Assembly (NCBI RefSeq): GCF_015230015.1 | Contig: NZ_JAAKZC010000002.1 | Span: forward strand, 124,001 to 188,000 | From: Campylobacter concisus | Lineage (GTDB): Bacteria > Campylobacterota > Campylobacteria > Campylobacterales > Campylobacteraceae | Length of the DNA: 64,000 nt | Reading direction: 5' to 3' | In this document: piece after piece, positions 1 through 9,606 of the stretch | Layout of the letters: the number at the start of each line of letters is the position of its first letter | Numbering within the stretch: position 1 is the first letter of the stretch | Position numbers and translations under genes: made by a program | The notes under the pieces: generated by a model | What the model saw: only the letters and a program-made list of their open reading frames with translations | Told to the model about the DNA's origin: nothing | Database searches by the model: none

Positions 1-1098
1 TTTTATCTTGTCAAAGACGCTTTCATCGGTGCTTGACTTGCCTGAAACTATGCCAAAACTAGCTTGAAGTTTGTTTAAAAGCTCTTTTTGTTCGTCGCTT
101 AGTTTATCAGGCGTTTGGATAGAAATTTGAGCTACAAGTCTGCCTTTTTTGCGTGAATTTACGCCCTTGATACCCTCATTTTCAAAGATAAATTGCTGTT
201 TATCTTTCGCACCAACTGGCAGTTTTAGCTCTGCTTCACCGCGAAGTGTTGGGATTTTTATACTCTCGCCAAGAACAGCTTGGGTAAAAAATACTGGAAT
301 TTCTATATAAACGTCGTCATTGTGGCGGATAAAGTGCTTGTCGTCTTTTACATTTATGCTCACATAAAGATCGCCTTGAACGCCGTTTGCACCGATGTTG
401 CCTTTACCAGCGACCCTCATCCTCATGCCACTATCAACGCCCTCTGGGATCGTGATCTTGACGCTTTGCTCTTTGATTTTATAAGCTTTTGCGTTGCAAT
501 CAGGGCATGGCTCGCTTATCACTTCGCCAGATCCGTGGCAGTATGGGCACTCTTGAACGATATTCATAAAGCCATTTCCACGCGTGATCCTGCCGCTTCC
601 GCCGCAGTGCTGGCAAGTTTTGTTTTTGCCGTCTTTGCTACCTGTGGCGTTGCATGTTGGGCAAGGCACTTTTTGATCAAATTTGATCTCTTTTTCACAG
701 CCAAAAACAGCTTCGTTAAACTCTAAATTTATAGGAATTTCAAGGTCGGCCGAATACTTTTCAGCTCGTCTTTTTCTCTGTCTAGAGCCACCACCAAAAC
801 CGCCTCCAAAAAACGAGTCAAAAATGTCTGAAAGATCAAAATCAGCGCTAAATCCGCCCCCACTGCCAAATCTGCCCTCAAGCCCTTCTTTGCCGTATCT
901 GTCGTAGATAGAGCGTTTTTGCTCGTCGCTTAAAACCTGATAGGCTTCGTTTATCTGTTTAAATTTCTGCTCAGCCTCTTTGTCGCCAGCATTTCTGTCT
1001 GGGTGGTACTTTAGTGCGAGCTTTCTAAAGGCTTTTTTTATCTCGTCGCCACTTGCATTTCTTGAAATTTCAAGGATCTCGTAATAATCAAACTCCAC
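1..1098 (-). CDS. dnaJ: Chaperone DnaJ (3' end cut by window)
   Basis: Hsp40 co-chaperone that delivers unfolded clients to DnaK and stimulates its ATPase in the cytoplasm. Reading leftward from a GTG at 1098, the protein opens with a J domain ([10 protein letters not shown], then HPD in KYHPDRN), followed by a Gly/Phe-rich linker (GFGGG), four CxxCxGxG-type zinc-binding repeats around 500-680 and the C-terminal substrate-binding domain. 366 codons are visible; the stop lies outside, so about 10-20 residues are missing. GTG is chosen because the J domain starts right after it and AAGGA stands 5-6 nt upstream; the nearby ATG is in the wrong frame. It diverges from racR, as Cj1260c does in C. 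jejuni. Confidence 0.96.
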   Translation of the reverse strand, partial: MEFDYYEILEISRNASGDEIKKAFRKLALKYHPDRNAGDKEAEQKFKQINEAYQVLSDEQKRSIYDRYGKEGLEGRFGSGGGFSADFDLSDIFDSFFGGGFGGGSRQRKRRAEKYSADLEIPINLEFNEAVFGCEKEIKFDQKVPCPTCNATGSKDGKNKTCQHCGGSGRITRGNGFMNIVQECPYCHGSGEVISEPCPDCNAKAYKIKEQSVKITIPEGVDSGMRMRVAGKGNIGANGVQGDLYVSINVKDDKHFIRHNDDVYIEIPVFFTQAVLGESIKIPTLRGEAELKLPVGAKDKQQFIFENEGIKGVNSRKKGRLVAQISIQTPDKLSDEQKELLNKLQASFGIVSGKSSTDESVFDKIK

Positions 1099-1135
1099 AT
1101 TTTTCCTTGTTCATTAAGCTTATTTTAAATGCGAG

Positions 1136-1141
1136 ATTTTA
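1136..1141 (-). promoter_or_regulatory. Putative -10 box of dnaJ
   Basis: On the minus strand GATAAAAT lies about 38 nt upstream of the dnaJ GTG and has a T-rich stretch upstream, the usual Campylobacter sigma70 arrangement. No heat-shock operator (HrcA CIRCE or HspR HAIR) was recognised in this short region. Confidence 0.45.
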
Positions 1142-1184
1142 TCCAAAAAAGTTTAAATTTAAAAAAGAATTTACATTTTTGCCG

Positions 1185-1190
1185 TATAAT
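1185..1190 (+). promoter_or_regulatory. Putative -10 box of racRS-recR
   Basis: A perfect TATAAT lies 33 nt upstream of the racR start with T-rich sequence before it. It drives rightward transcription away from dnaJ, and the tightly overlapping racR, racS and recR genes would share it. Confidence 0.6.
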
Positions 1191-1222
1191 CTCTAACTAT
1201 TTTTAGTCAAAAGGAAAAAATT

Positions 1223-1894
1223 ATGATTAATGTTTTAATGATCGAAGACGATCCAGAATTTGCACAAATTTTATCTGAATATCTTGATAGCTTTAATATA
1301 AAAGTGACTAACTTTGAAGACCCATATCTAGGCCTAAGCGCAGGGATAAAAAACTATGACCTGCTCATACTTGACCTTACTTTGCCAGGCATAGACGGCC
1401 TTGAAGTTTGCAAAGAAATTCGCCAAAAATACGACATACCTATCATTATAAGCTCAGCTCGCAGTGACATCAGTGACAAGGTAGTTGGACTTCAGCTTGG
1501 AGCGGACGACTACCTGCCAAAGCCATACGATCCAAAAGAGATGTATGCTCGTATCACAAGCCTTATTAGAAGATATAAAAAGACAAACGAAGTGCAAGAA
1601 GAGGTCGTTGATAGCGCATTTAGGATAGACGACAAGCGCCATGAAATTTACTTTAATAATGAAGCCCTTGCTCTAACACCTGCTGAGTATGAAATTTTAA
1701 CCTATCTCATCAAACAGCACAGCTTTTCAGTATCTCGCGAGCAGCTAGTTTATAACTGCAAGAGCCTAAAAGATAAGGACTCAAAGAGCCTAGATGTCAT
1801 CATTGGACGCCTTAGAACGAAGATCGGCGATAGCTCAAAAGCGCCAAAACATATATTTTCAGTTAGAGGCATAGGATATAAACTTATCGGATGA
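1223..1894 (+). CDS. racR: OmpR-family response regulator RacR
   Basis: DNA-binding response regulator, 223 aa. The receiver domain occupies about residues 1-115, with acidic pocket E8-D9-D10, phospho-acceptor D51 in LILDLTLPG and the conserved lysine in LPKPYDP. A winged-helix effector domain fills about 130-223 and ends in the typical RGIGYKL. Gene order dnaJ(-)/racR/racS/recR is that of C. jejuni Cj1260c-Cj1263, where RacR is temperature-responsive and needed for efficient colonisation and for control of fumarate and electron-acceptor metabolism. The stop overlaps the racS start by 4 nt (ATGA). The identity rests on synteny plus domain structure. Confidence 0.92.
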   Translation: MINVLMIEDDPEFAQILSEYLDSFNIKVTNFEDPYLGLSAGIKNYDLLILDLTLPGIDGLEVCKEIRQKYDIPIIISSARSDISDKVVGLQLGADDYLPKPYDPKEMYARITSLIRRYKKTNEVQEEVVDSAFRIDDKRHEIYFNNEALALTPAEYEILTYLIKQHSFSVSREQLVYNCKSLKDKDSKSLDVIIGRLRTKIGDSSKAPKHIFSVRGIGYKLIG

Positions 1895-3147
1895 AATACT
1901 CCATAACCACCAAGATAACTATCATCTTTGCCATCGCTTTCTCGCTGATGTGCTTGCTTTTTGTGACATTTGCAAACATTCAGCAAGAAAGTGCCCTTGA
2001 GAAGCTAAAAGACAAACAAATAAGCGCTATGAACTACCTTGTGGCGCTTTACGAGCGTGGCAATCCCCCAAGAGATTTGGAGCACTACTTTAAAAATTTC
2101 AACCTAGAATATGTCGGCAACAAAAATTTAGCCACCTCAGTTACTACAAGCGGAAACGCCATTTTTACGCAGCACACGCCTCTTGGAATGATGCAGTCTG
2201 TTAATTACAAAGGTGATTTGTATCTGCTTATCAAAAATCCATCTTTTCAGCTGCTACTTGAGAGTAACGACGCAAGGCACGTAAATGACCCGCTTTGGGT
2301 GGCATTTTTGATCATCTCGGCTCTGCTTATCTCGCTTTATGTCTCGGTGCTTAGAAGCCTCTTGCCGCTTAGAAGACTTAGCAAAGATATCAGAAAATTT
2401 GCCAGCGGAAACATGGAGATGGCGATGACTGCTAGGCTAAATGAAAACGAGCAAGACGAGATCGGGCAGGTCGCAGTTGAATTTGACAACGCCGTTTGCA
2501 AGATCAGAGAGCTCATCCGCTCAAGGCAGTTATTTTTACGTGCGATCATGCATGAGCTAAAGACGCCTATTGGCAAGGGCAGGATCGTCTCTGAGATGGT
2601 CGCAAACGACACTCAAAAGATGAGGCTCATAAACGTTTTTGAGCGCCTTGAGATGCTTATAAATGAATTTAGCAAGGTCGAGCAGCTTCTTTCAAAAAGC
2701 TACGCGCTAAACTATCAAGAGTGCCATTTCTCGCTCATTTTGGAGCAGGTGCAAGATATGCTCATGCTTGATAAATTTGAAGAGCGAGTGAGCTGTGACA
2801 TCAGAGATGACGTTATACTAAGAGTTGATTTTCAGCTTTTTAGTTTGGCGATTAAAAATTTGATAGATAACGCCCTAAAATACGCAGAGGACAAAAAGGC
2901 CATCTTGATCTGCGATAGTGAATTTATAGCGGTTAAAAATTTAGGCAAAAAGCTAAATCATCCGATTGATTACTACAAACAAGCCTTTGTTAGAGGCGAT
3001 AAAGTGAGTGCGGGAAGTGGCATGGGGCTTGGACTTTACATCATCGAGCAAATTTGTCAGATGCAAAAATTTGAGCTTGCTTATGACTATGAGGATGGCT
3101 ATCACGTCTTTAAAATTTTACTTCGTGCAAAGGCAAAACGAGCATGA
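1891..3147 (+). CDS. racS: Sensor histidine kinase RacS
   Basis: Inner-membrane sensor kinase, 418 aa, and presumed partner of RacR. TM1 is at about 8-29, followed by a periplasmic sensing region of about 105 residues, TM2 at about 135-155, and a HAMP-like linker. The dimerisation/phospho-acceptor domain has H221 in MHELKTP. The ATPase domain follows, with an N box (NLIDNALKYA) and a G box (GSGMGLGLYI). The stop overlaps the recR start by 4 nt, so the two genes are probably translationally coupled. The ATPase domain is compact: a clear DxGxG G1 box is not visible, which is also seen in other short epsilonproteobacterial kinases. Confidence 0.9.
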   Translation: MKYSITTKITIIFAIAFSLMCLLFVTFANIQQESALEKLKDKQISAMNYLVALYERGNPPRDLEHYFKNFNLEYVGNKNLATSVTTSGNAIFTQHTPLGMMQSVNYKGDLYLLIKNPSFQLLLESNDARHVNDPLWVAFLIISALLISLYVSVLRSLLPLRRLSKDIRKFASGNMEMAMTARLNENEQDEIGQVAVEFDNAVCKIRELIRSRQLFLRAIMHELKTPIGKGRIVSEMVANDTQKMRLINVFERLEMLINEFSKVEQLLSKSYALNYQECHFSLILEQVQDMLMLDKFEERVSCDIRDDVILRVDFQLFSLAIKNLIDNALKYAEDKKAILICDSEFIAVKNLGKKLNHPIDYYKQAFVRGDKVSAGSGMGLGLYIIEQICQMQKFELAYDYEDGYHVFKILLRAKAKRA

Positions 3148-3716
3148 AAAGGGGCCTAGAGAAATTTAACGAGCTAACTGAGTCTTTTGCTAAGCTACCA
3201 GGTGTTGGTAAAAAATCAGCCGCGAGATTTGCCTACTTTGTCTGTATGCAAGATAGCTTTGCAGGGCTAAGGCTTGCTCAAAATATCGAAGATGCGGTGA
3301 GATTTATCAAGCGTTGTGAGCGTTGCGGTGGGCTAAGCGAAAATGAAATTTGCGACATTTGCAGCGACGAGAGCAGGGACAGCGAGGTCATCTTGCTAGT
3401 TGAGAGCCCAAAAGATATCTTAGTCTTTGAGCAAAATGGCATTTATAACGGCCTTTACTTTGTGCTTGACGAGATCGACGAGGAGACGATAGAAAGGCTA
3501 CGAAGTGCCATCAAGCAAAATGGCTCAAAAGAGGTCGTCTTTGCCTTTACGCCAGGGCTAAATTCAGATGCTCTTATGCTTTACGTTGAGGATAAGCTTG
3601 GCATGAGTGAAATTTCATTTAGTAAGATCGCTCAAGGTGTGCCAACTGGTGTAAATTTAGAAAACGTCGATATGCTATCGCTCTTAAAAGCCTACGAGAG
3701 CCGCACAAAAGCCTAA
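3144..3716 (+). CDS. recR: Recombination mediator RecR
   Basis: RecR of the RecFOR/RecOR pathway helps load RecA on gapped DNA. 190 aa, normal for the family. Visible parts are a helix-hairpin-helix (LPGVGKKSA, 18-26), a four-cysteine zinc finger (C58, C61, C70, C73) and a Toprim domain (about 80-175) beginning VILLVESPKD. It is the last gene of the racRS cluster, overlapping racS by 4 nt, as in C. jejuni (Cj1263). Confidence 0.95.
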   Translation: MKRGLEKFNELTESFAKLPGVGKKSAARFAYFVCMQDSFAGLRLAQNIEDAVRFIKRCERCGGLSENEICDICSDESRDSEVILLVESPKDILVFEQNGIYNGLYFVLDEIDEETIERLRSAIKQNGSKEVVFAFTPGLNSDALMLYVEDKLGMSEISFSKIAQGVPTGVNLENVDMLSLLKAYESRTKA

Positions 3717-3733
3717 TTAAAATTTCTTTTAGT

Positions 3734-3739
3734 TATAAT
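3734..3739 (+). promoter_or_regulatory. Putative -10 box of the trp operon
   Basis: TATAAT in a TTTTAGTTATAAT context, 60 nt upstream of trpGD. The 83-nt gap between recR and trpGD shows no leader peptide with tandem Trp codons and no obvious attenuator hairpin. Confidence 0.55.
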
Positions 3740-3799
3740 CTCACCTAAATTTATAATATTTAGTCCGTGTAGCCGCCGCTAAATTTAAAAGGATAGAGA

Positions 3800-5404
3800 T
3801 TGATTTTACTTATAGATAACTACGATAGTTTTGTCTTCAACGTCGAGCAGTACGTAAAAGAGCTCACAAATGAAGAGGTTAGATGTGTTAGAAACGACAA
3901 GATAACGCTTGAAGAGATCAAAAAACTAAACCCAAGTAAGATCATCCTAAGCCCAGGGCCAAAGCACCCGAAAGATAGCGGAGTTTGCTTAGAAATTTTG
4001 GAGGCGGACCTTGGCGTACCAGTGCTTGGAATTTGTCTTGGACACCAAGCCATAGGACTTAGTTTTGGCGCAAAGATAAAAAGGCTAGACGACCCACTTC
4101 ACGGCAAAACCTCGTTTATAGACGTTAAAAACAAAGAGCCACTCTTTGCAGGGCTACCTGAGCGATTTGAGGTTATGCGCTACCACTCGCTCTATGTCGA
4201 TGAGCTCCCAGCTAGCTTAAGCGCTGATGCAGTGAGTGATGATGGCGTAGTTATGGCACTTAGCGTTAAAGATAAGCCAATCTTTGGCATCCAGTTTCAC
4301 CCTGAGAGCTACTTCACACAATACGGCAAAAAGATCGTTGAAAATTTTGTAAATTACAAAGCAAAAGATGAGGTAAAAGAGCCTAAAATCCGCTCACTCA
4401 AGCCTTATCTTATCAAGCTTCAAGAGAGCATACCGCTTGATGATAGCGACTTTGAACAAATTTGCGAGATAATAGCTAGCAAAGAGTACGAGATCGTGCA
4501 GCTTTCAGCACTTTTGGTGCTCATTAGCGAAAAGAGTCTATATCCAAAAAGCCTTGCTGCACTTGCGAAAAATATCCTAAAATACTCGCAAACCTACCGC
4601 GACGATACGCCTATGATCGATCTTTGCGGCACTGGAGGCGATGGCTTTAAGACGATAAATATCTCAACCACGGTCGCATTTATCCTTGCAAGTCTTGGCA
4701 TAAAGGTTGCAAAACACGGCAACAAGGCCGTCTCAAGCAAGTCAGGTAGCTCTGATGTGCTTGAAATTTTAGGCGTAAAGAGTGAAAAATCACTCGCAAA
4801 ACAGCGTGAAAATTTAGCTAGTAAAAATTTAGCCTTTTTCCACGCGCCATTTTTCCATCCATTAGTTGGTGAGGTGCGAGAGGTGCGCCAAAGACTTGGC
4901 ATAAGAACCGTGTTTAACGTGCTTGGACCGCTTTTAAATCCAAATTTAAACCTTACAAATCAGCTAGTTGGCGTCTATCACAAACCAGTTTTAAAACTTT
5001 ACGCCCAGACGCTAAAAATCCTTGGCAGAAAGCACGCTCTAGTCGTTCGTGGCGATGACGGACTAGACGAGATTACGCTTTGTAGTGAAACGAGCGTTGT
5101 GGAGCTAAAAAATGGTGAAATTTTTGAGTACAGCATCACGCCAGAGCAGTTTGGCTTTAAAAGAGCGCTTCACAGCGACATAGAAGGCGGCACACCTGAA
5201 GAAAACGCCAAAACCTTGATACGCACGTTAAAAGGCGAGGAGCAGGGGGCGAAATTTGACATCGTGGTCTTTAATGCGATGTTTGTACTCTACGCAGCTG
5301 ATGGCGCAAAGAGCCCAGACGAGGCCAAAAAAATGGTGCTTGAGGCGATAAAAAGCGGCAAGGCATATAAATTTTATGAAGAGTTTATAAAGGCGCAAGC
5401 GTAA
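3800..5404 (+). CDS. trpD: Bifunctional anthranilate synthase glutaminase / anthranilate phosphoribosyltransferase (TrpGD)
   Basis: 534-aa fusion. The N-terminal class I glutamine amidotransferase domain (about 1-190) supplies ammonia to TrpE, with catalytic triad C79 (GICLGHQ), H167 and E169 (FHPES). The C-terminal anthranilate phosphoribosyltransferase domain (about 200-534) has the PRPP site GTGGDG (277-282) and KHGNKAVSS. Start is TTG at 3800 with AAGGATAGA upstream; the protein begins MILLIDNYDSF, the exact family start. The stop overlaps the trpF start by one base. C. jejuni has the same fusion, but there trpE precedes it; here recR does, so trpE must lie elsewhere or be absent. Confidence 0.95.
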   Translation: MILLIDNYDSFVFNVEQYVKELTNEEVRCVRNDKITLEEIKKLNPSKIILSPGPKHPKDSGVCLEILEADLGVPVLGICLGHQAIGLSFGAKIKRLDDPLHGKTSFIDVKNKEPLFAGLPERFEVMRYHSLYVDELPASLSADAVSDDGVVMALSVKDKPIFGIQFHPESYFTQYGKKIVENFVNYKAKDEVKEPKIRSLKPYLIKLQESIPLDDSDFEQICEIIASKEYEIVQLSALLVLISEKSLYPKSLAALAKNILKYSQTYRDDTPMIDLCGTGGDGFKTINISTTVAFILASLGIKVAKHGNKAVSSKSGSSDVLEILGVKSEKSLAKQRENLASKNLAFFHAPFFHPLVGEVREVRQRLGIRTVFNVLGPLLNPNLNLTNQLVGVYHKPVLKLYAQTLKILGRKHALVVRGDDGLDEITLCSETSVVELKNGEIFEYSITPEQFGFKRALHSDIEGGTPEENAKTLIRTLKGEEQGAKFDIVVFNAMFVLYAADGAKSPDEAKKMVLEAIKSGKAYKFYEEFIKAQA

Positions 5405-6015
5405 TGGCGCTAGTTAAAATTTGTGGTATCAAAACGCTAGATGAGGCAAGTGCGGTTTGCGCTTTGGATGTTGATTTTATCGGACTAATATTTGCCAAAA
5501 GCAAAAGAAGGGTCGAGCTAAATTTAGCTAGGCAGATAGCGAAATTTGCTCACAGCAAGGGCAAAAAAGTAGTTGGTGTTTTTGTTGAGCAAAGTGATTG
5601 CGAGATAATGGAAATTTGTCAGTTTGCGGGGATTGATGTGGCTCAGATTCACGGAGTGGTGAGTGAAAATTTGCATACAAATTTAAAAGATATGGGGCAA
5701 GAAATCTGGCAGGTTTTTAGCGTGAAAGATAGCTTGCCAGAGGTTGATTTTAAGCATTTTGACATGGCGCTTTTTGACTGCAAGGGCGAAAATGCAGGTG
5801 GCAATGGCACTAGCTTTGAGTGGGAAATTTTAAAAGAGTTTAAATTTAAATTTGGCATGGCTGGGGGCATAGGCGAGCAGAACATCAAAGAGGCGCTGAA
5901 ATTTAAGCCATATCTAGTCGATATCAACTCAAAAGTCGAGGACGAAAACGGCATAAAAGATGCGCAAAAGATAGAGAGAATTTTAAAGATCATAGGTGAG
6001 GTAGAAGATGAATAG
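5404..6015 (+). CDS. trpF: Phosphoribosylanthranilate isomerase
   Basis: Converts N-(5'-phosphoribosyl)anthranilate to CdRP, the third step of tryptophan synthesis. 203 aa, a complete TIM barrel. It opens with [12 protein letters not shown], carrying the catalytic Cys in KICG; the catalytic Asp lies in [16 protein letters not shown], and the phosphate-binding GGIGEQN segment is near residue 155. It overlaps trpB by 8 nt. trpC, the next step, is not in this operon, as in C. jejuni. Confidence 0.95.
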   Translation: MALVKICGIKTLDEASAVCALDVDFIGLIFAKSKRRVELNLARQIAKFAHSKGKKVVGVFVEQSDCEIMEICQFAGIDVAQIHGVVSENLHTNLKDMGQEIWQVFSVKDSLPEVDFKHFDMALFDCKGENAGGNGTSFEWEILKEFKFKFGMAGGIGEQNIKEALKFKPYLVDINSKVEDENGIKDAQKIERILKIIGEVEDE

Positions 6016-7189
6016 TAAAGCATATTTTGGAAAATTTGGCGGGCAGTTCGTGCCTGAGACAGTAATGTTTGCACTTGATGAGCTAGAAAACGCCTATGCT
6101 AGCATCGCAAAGACAAAAGAATTTAAAAACGAGCTTGATGATCTGCTTAAAAACTACGTTGGCAGGCCTAGTCCGCTCTTTTTCGCAAAGCGCCTAAGCG
6201 AGCACTACGGACATGAAATTTATCTAAAAAGAGAGGACCTAAACCACACGGGCGCGCACAAGATAAACAACGCTCTTGCTCAAGCGCTGCTTGCCAAAAA
6301 GATGGGTAAAAAGAAAATTTTAGCTGAAACTGGAGCTGGTCAGCACGGCGTGGCAACAGCGACTGCGGCGGCACTTTTGGGCTTAGAGTGCGATGTCTAT
6401 ATGGGTGCTACGGATGTTGCTAGACAGCAGCTAAATGCCTTTCGTATGCAGCTTCTTGGAGCAAAGGTGGTGAGCGTTGAAGACGGGCTAAAAACGCTAA
6501 AAGAGGCGACTACGGCGGCCATACAAGCGTGGGTAAATGAGATAGAGAGTGCATTTTATGTCATCGGCTCAGCCGTTGGCCCGCACCCATATCCAAAGAT
6601 TGTGCGTGACTTTCAAAGTATTATTGGTACGGAGGCTAAAGCCCAGCTTGCAGACTACGGCAAAAAGGCCGACTATATCATCGCCTGCGTTGGCGGCGGC
6701 AGTAATGCTATTGGCATTTTTAGTGCGTTTTTGGACGATGAGAGCGTAAATTTAGTAGGTATCGAGGCTGGTGGCCTTGGCATAGAGACGCCTTATCACG
6801 CAGCTACGCTTACTAAAGGCAAAACCGGCATCATCCACGGCATGAAAACGACCGTCTTGCAAGATGAGTACGGTATGATCTCGCCAGTTCACAGCATCTC
6901 AGCAGGACTAGACTACCCTGGCATCGGCCCAGAGCACGCCCACCTAAACGACATCAAAAGGGTAAAATACGAAGCAGTAACCGACGATGAGTGCATAAAT
7001 GCCTTGTATTTTTTAAGCAAGATGGAGGGCATCATCCCAGCCATCGAGAGCGCGCACGCACTGGCATATCTAGAAAAGCTTTGCCCAAAACTTGACAAAA
7101 AAAGCGTCATCGTCGTAAATGTCTCAGGCAGGGGCGATAAGGACATAAACACAGTTATCGGCTACGAAAAAGGAAAAATTTATGGATAA
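6008..7189 (+). CDS. trpB: Tryptophan synthase beta chain
   Basis: PLP enzyme that condenses indole with L-serine in the alpha2beta2 complex. 393 aa, standard TrpB1 length. PLP lysine K85 lies in [11 protein letters not shown], the phosphate loop is [10 protein letters not shown], and [10 protein letters not shown] is the substrate loop. Starts with ATG 8 nt inside trpF and overlaps trpA by 8 nt, so translation is probably coupled along the operon. Confidence 0.97.
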   Translation: MNSKAYFGKFGGQFVPETVMFALDELENAYASIAKTKEFKNELDDLLKNYVGRPSPLFFAKRLSEHYGHEIYLKREDLNHTGAHKINNALAQALLAKKMGKKKILAETGAGQHGVATATAAALLGLECDVYMGATDVARQQLNAFRMQLLGAKVVSVEDGLKTLKEATTAAIQAWVNEIESAFYVIGSAVGPHPYPKIVRDFQSIIGTEAKAQLADYGKKADYIIACVGGGSNAIGIFSAFLDDESVNLVGIEAGGLGIETPYHAATLTKGKTGIIHGMKTTVLQDEYGMISPVHSISAGLDYPGIGPEHAHLNDIKRVKYEAVTDDECINALYFLSKMEGIIPAIESAHALAYLEKLCPKLDKKSVIVVNVSGRGDKDINTVIGYEKGKIYG

Positions 7190-7931
7190 GATAAGAAGCG
7201 CATTTAGCGGCAAAAAGGCAAACATCGGCTACATCGTGGCTGGATATCCAAGCTTAGAGAAAACGAAGGAATTTTTAGAAAATTTAGATGAGAGTACGCT
7301 TGATCTAGTCGAGATCGGCATACCTTACTCTGACCCACTGGCTGACGGCAAGCTCATCGCACAAGCTAGCTTTGAGTCGGTGCAAAAGGGCGTAAATACG
7401 GACGCTGTCTTTAACACGTTAGAGAGCTGCAAGGCAAAAGTGACAAAGCCACTTGTTTTTCTGGTCTATTTTAATATCATCTTTGCTTACGGTGTGGATA
7501 AATTTCTAAAAAGATCGGTCGAGGCAGGAGTTAGCGGCTTTATCGTGCCAGATCTGCCTTGCGAGGAGTGCGAGGAATTTGCTCTAAAGTGTAAGGAGCT
7601 AAATTTAAGCCTGATACCGCTCATCAGCGTCACATCTGGGGGCAGGGCGGATGGAATTTTGAAATTTGGCTCAGGATTTATCTACGCTCTTGGTGCGATC
7701 GGCGTTAGCGGCTCAAAAAGGGCTGATGAAGATAGGATAAGAAATTTAGTCCTAGAGCTTAAGAAAAAGAGCGATCTGCCAGTAGCTGTGGGCTTTGGTA
7801 TCAAAAACAAAGATGATGTTAGCGAAGTGAAAAAATATGCTGACGGAGCGATAATAGGCACGCAAATAGTCAAGCTTTTTGCGCAGCACAGCGGAAAAGA
7901 GCTGATAAAAGAGATAGATAATCTCTTTTAA
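7182..7931 (+). CDS. trpA: Tryptophan synthase alpha chain
   Basis: Cleaves indole-3-glycerol phosphate and passes indole to TrpB. 249 aa TIM barrel. The catalytic Glu is in [17 protein letters not shown], the catalytic Asp in [10 protein letters not shown], and the phosphate loop in AVGFGIKN. Last gene of the trp operon. A 66-nt gap and a new -10 box separate it from the motility genes downstream. Confidence 0.96.
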   Translation: MDKIRSAFSGKKANIGYIVAGYPSLEKTKEFLENLDESTLDLVEIGIPYSDPLADGKLIAQASFESVQKGVNTDAVFNTLESCKAKVTKPLVFLVYFNIIFAYGVDKFLKRSVEAGVSGFIVPDLPCEECEEFALKCKELNLSLIPLISVTSGGRADGILKFGSGFIYALGAIGVSGSKRADEDRIRNLVLELKKKSDLPVAVGFGIKNKDDVSEVKKYADGAIIGTQIVKLFAQHSGKELIKEIDNLF

Positions 7932-7959
7932 ATTTATAGCTAATTTAGTAAAGCCAAAG

Positions 7960-7965
7960 TATAAT
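7960..7965 (+). promoter_or_regulatory. Putative -10 box of the cheX-like/fliN cluster
   Basis: TATAAT in AAAGTATAATGACC, 32 nt upstream of the CheX-like start. It follows trpA directly and would uncouple the chemotaxis/flagellar genes from trp transcription. Confidence 0.5.
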
Positions 7966-7997
7966 GACCTGTGCATTTCAAGTCTTAAGGAAGAGAT

Positions 7998-8417
7998 ATG
8001 AGAAAAGTTATAGATGAAGCCACAAGCTATCTTTGCAAGGATACTTTGGGGTTGGATTTAGAGTTTGGCAAGAGCCTTGGTAAAGGATTTTACGGGGCTA
8101 GCATACCAGTTTATAAGGGCAAAAGCGAGTATCAGTTTTATCTATTTTTTAAAAAAGATACTTTAAAAATTTTCATGAATGCCTTTTTTGGTCACGAAGA
8201 TGTTGATGGTGGCGATCTGGACGATCTTTGCAAAGAGATAGCCAATCAGATCATCGGCAAGGCTAAAAATCTGCTAAATGAAAAAGAGCCAAATACTTAT
8301 AAGCTTGGAACGCCTGAGTTTTTGGGCGAGGTTGAGAATTTTGGCATAAAGCTAAAAGAGAAATTTATATATAAGATAAAAAATAGAACATTTCAAATAG
8401 GCTACAAGATACAATGA
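7998..8417 (+). CDS. CheX/CheC-type chemotaxis phosphatase-like protein
   Basis: 139 aa, single domain. The stretch DLCKEIANQIIGKAKNLL contains the E-x2-N-x3-GKAK signature of the CheC/CheX phosphatases, which remove phosphate from CheY-P using the Glu and Asn side chains. The segment comes once, as in CheX (CheC and FliY carry it twice). It corresponds in position to C. jejuni Cj0350, between trpA and fliN. The stop overlaps the fliN start by 4 nt, which links it to the flagellar switch. Function is inferred from the motif and neighbour. Confidence 0.78.
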   Translation: MRKVIDEATSYLCKDTLGLDLEFGKSLGKGFYGASIPVYKGKSEYQFYLFFKKDTLKIFMNAFFGHEDVDGGDLDDLCKEIANQIIGKAKNLLNEKEPNTYKLGTPEFLGEVENFGIKLKEKFIYKIKNRTFQIGYKIQ

Positions 8418-8731
8418 ACGATGAAGGTGCGATAGAGACACTAGAACAGCTAGGGCTTTTTAAGAGCTATGACGAGCTTATGGATATAAGCGTTGATTTT
8501 ATAGCTGAGCTAGGAACTACCACAGTTAGCATAAATGAGCTTTTGAAATTTGAAGCTGGCTCGGTCATAGATCTCGAAAAACCAGCTGGCGAGAGCGTGG
8601 AGCTATATATAAATAATAGAATTTTTGGAAAAGGCGAAGTAATGGTTTATGAGAAAAATTTAGCCATCAGGATAAATGAAATTTTGGACTCAAAGTCAGT
8701 TATTCAGTACTTCAAAAAAGAACTTTTATGA
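8414..8731 (+). CDS. fliN: Flagellar motor switch protein FliN
   Basis: 105 aa. The SpoA/FliN fold fills the C-terminal 75 residues: ISVDFIAELGTTTVSINELL, the SVIDLEKPAGESVELYINN core, and GKGEVMVYEKNLAIRI. FliN forms the base of the cytoplasmic C ring and receives CheY-P. Overlaps both the CheX-like gene and the next gene by 4 nt each. Matches Cj0351 by synteny. Confidence 0.94.
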   Translation: MNDEGAIETLEQLGLFKSYDELMDISVDFIAELGTTTVSINELLKFEAGSVIDLEKPAGESVELYINNRIFGKGEVMVYEKNLAIRINEILDSKSVIQYFKKELL

Positions 8732-9606
8732 GAATAATATTATTTTTTATACTTTTTGTGACACAAATTTTAGCCTCAAACTTGCTAACATATAATATCT
8801 ATGAGCGCACCGACAGGGTCGATATCATGCTTAGCTTTGATGCGCCTTACGAGGGCAATATCTTTCAAAAACGTGAAAAAGACACAACCTCTTTGATACT
8901 AAATTCACTAAGCTACGATCAAAGCGCGAGCAAGGATATAAACTCAAAGATCATTCAAGAGCTAGATATTGAGCCAAAGCAAAACTCTTTAGTTTTAAAT
9001 TTACGCTCAAACGATGCGATCATCGTAAATGCTTCAAAGACAACAGATAGCTTCGGGCTTCGCATCAGAGTGACACTAAAAAACACAAAAACGCAGGTAC
9101 AAAACATGCCTCAAGCAAGCGCAAAGATAGAAACTGCTAGCACGCCAAAGGCAGAAAATGAACCTATGGTTAATATTGATTCGAGATATTTCATCGTCCT
9201 AAGTGTGCTCATCGCGCTTCTTATATTTTTATATGTTTTTAAAAGATATATCACTTCAAAAAGTAGTGATTTTAGCGGGTTCAAAACGCCACAAAATCAA
9301 CAACAAAATGACACAAAGTCGATGAACTGGCTGCTTAAAAACCAAAATAGTGGCGTCAATATCATCTATGAAAAATACCTTGATCGCACAAACAAGCTAA
9401 TGCTTCTAAGCTACGAAAATAGGCGCTATCTAGTGATAGTTGGCAGCTCAAATGTCATGCTTGATAGCTTTGGTGAGGATAAGATCCAAAATGAGCAGGA
9501 CTTTGCAGTTTTCTTTGAGGAAAATAAGAAAAAACTTGGTTCATTTTTACAAGAGCGCCAAAATAGCCTAAATAACTACAAAGACAAAATGAGCGGGGAA
9601 TTTTAA
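8728..9606 (+). CDS. Membrane protein downstream of fliN (Cj0352-like)
   Basis: 292 aa, function unknown. It has an N-terminal signal sequence or anchor (IILFFILFVTQILA), a predicted extracytoplasmic region of about 130 residues rich in beta-type sequence, one transmembrane helix at about 152-171 (FIVLSVLIALLIFLYVF) and a cytoplasmic tail of about 120 residues. The layout resembles FliO-like or AMIN-containing membrane proteins, but no motif proves it. The start overlaps fliN by 4 nt, so it probably belongs to the same transcript. Corresponds in position to Cj0352. Confidence 0.72.
   Translation: MRIILFFILFVTQILASNLLTYNIYERTDRVDIMLSFDAPYEGNIFQKREKDTTSLILNSLSYDQSASKDINSKIIQELDIEPKQNSLVLNLRSNDAIIVNASKTTDSFGLRIRVTLKNTKTQVQNMPQASAKIETASTPKAENEPMVNIDSRYFIVLSVLIALLIFLYVFKRYITSKSSDFSGFKTPQNQQQNDTKSMNWLLKNQNSGVNIIYEKYLDRTNKLMLLSYENRRYLVIVGSSNVMLDSFGEDKIQNEQDFAVFFEENKKKLGSFLQERQNSLNNYKDKMSGEF

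Noticed and set aside
280-907. Plus-strand frames opposite dnaJ
   Set aside because: Antisense shadows of a clear dnaJ reading frame.
3717-3799. Trp attenuator or leader peptide before trpGD
   Set aside because: No short frame with tandem Trp codons and no alternative hairpins in the 83-nt gap.
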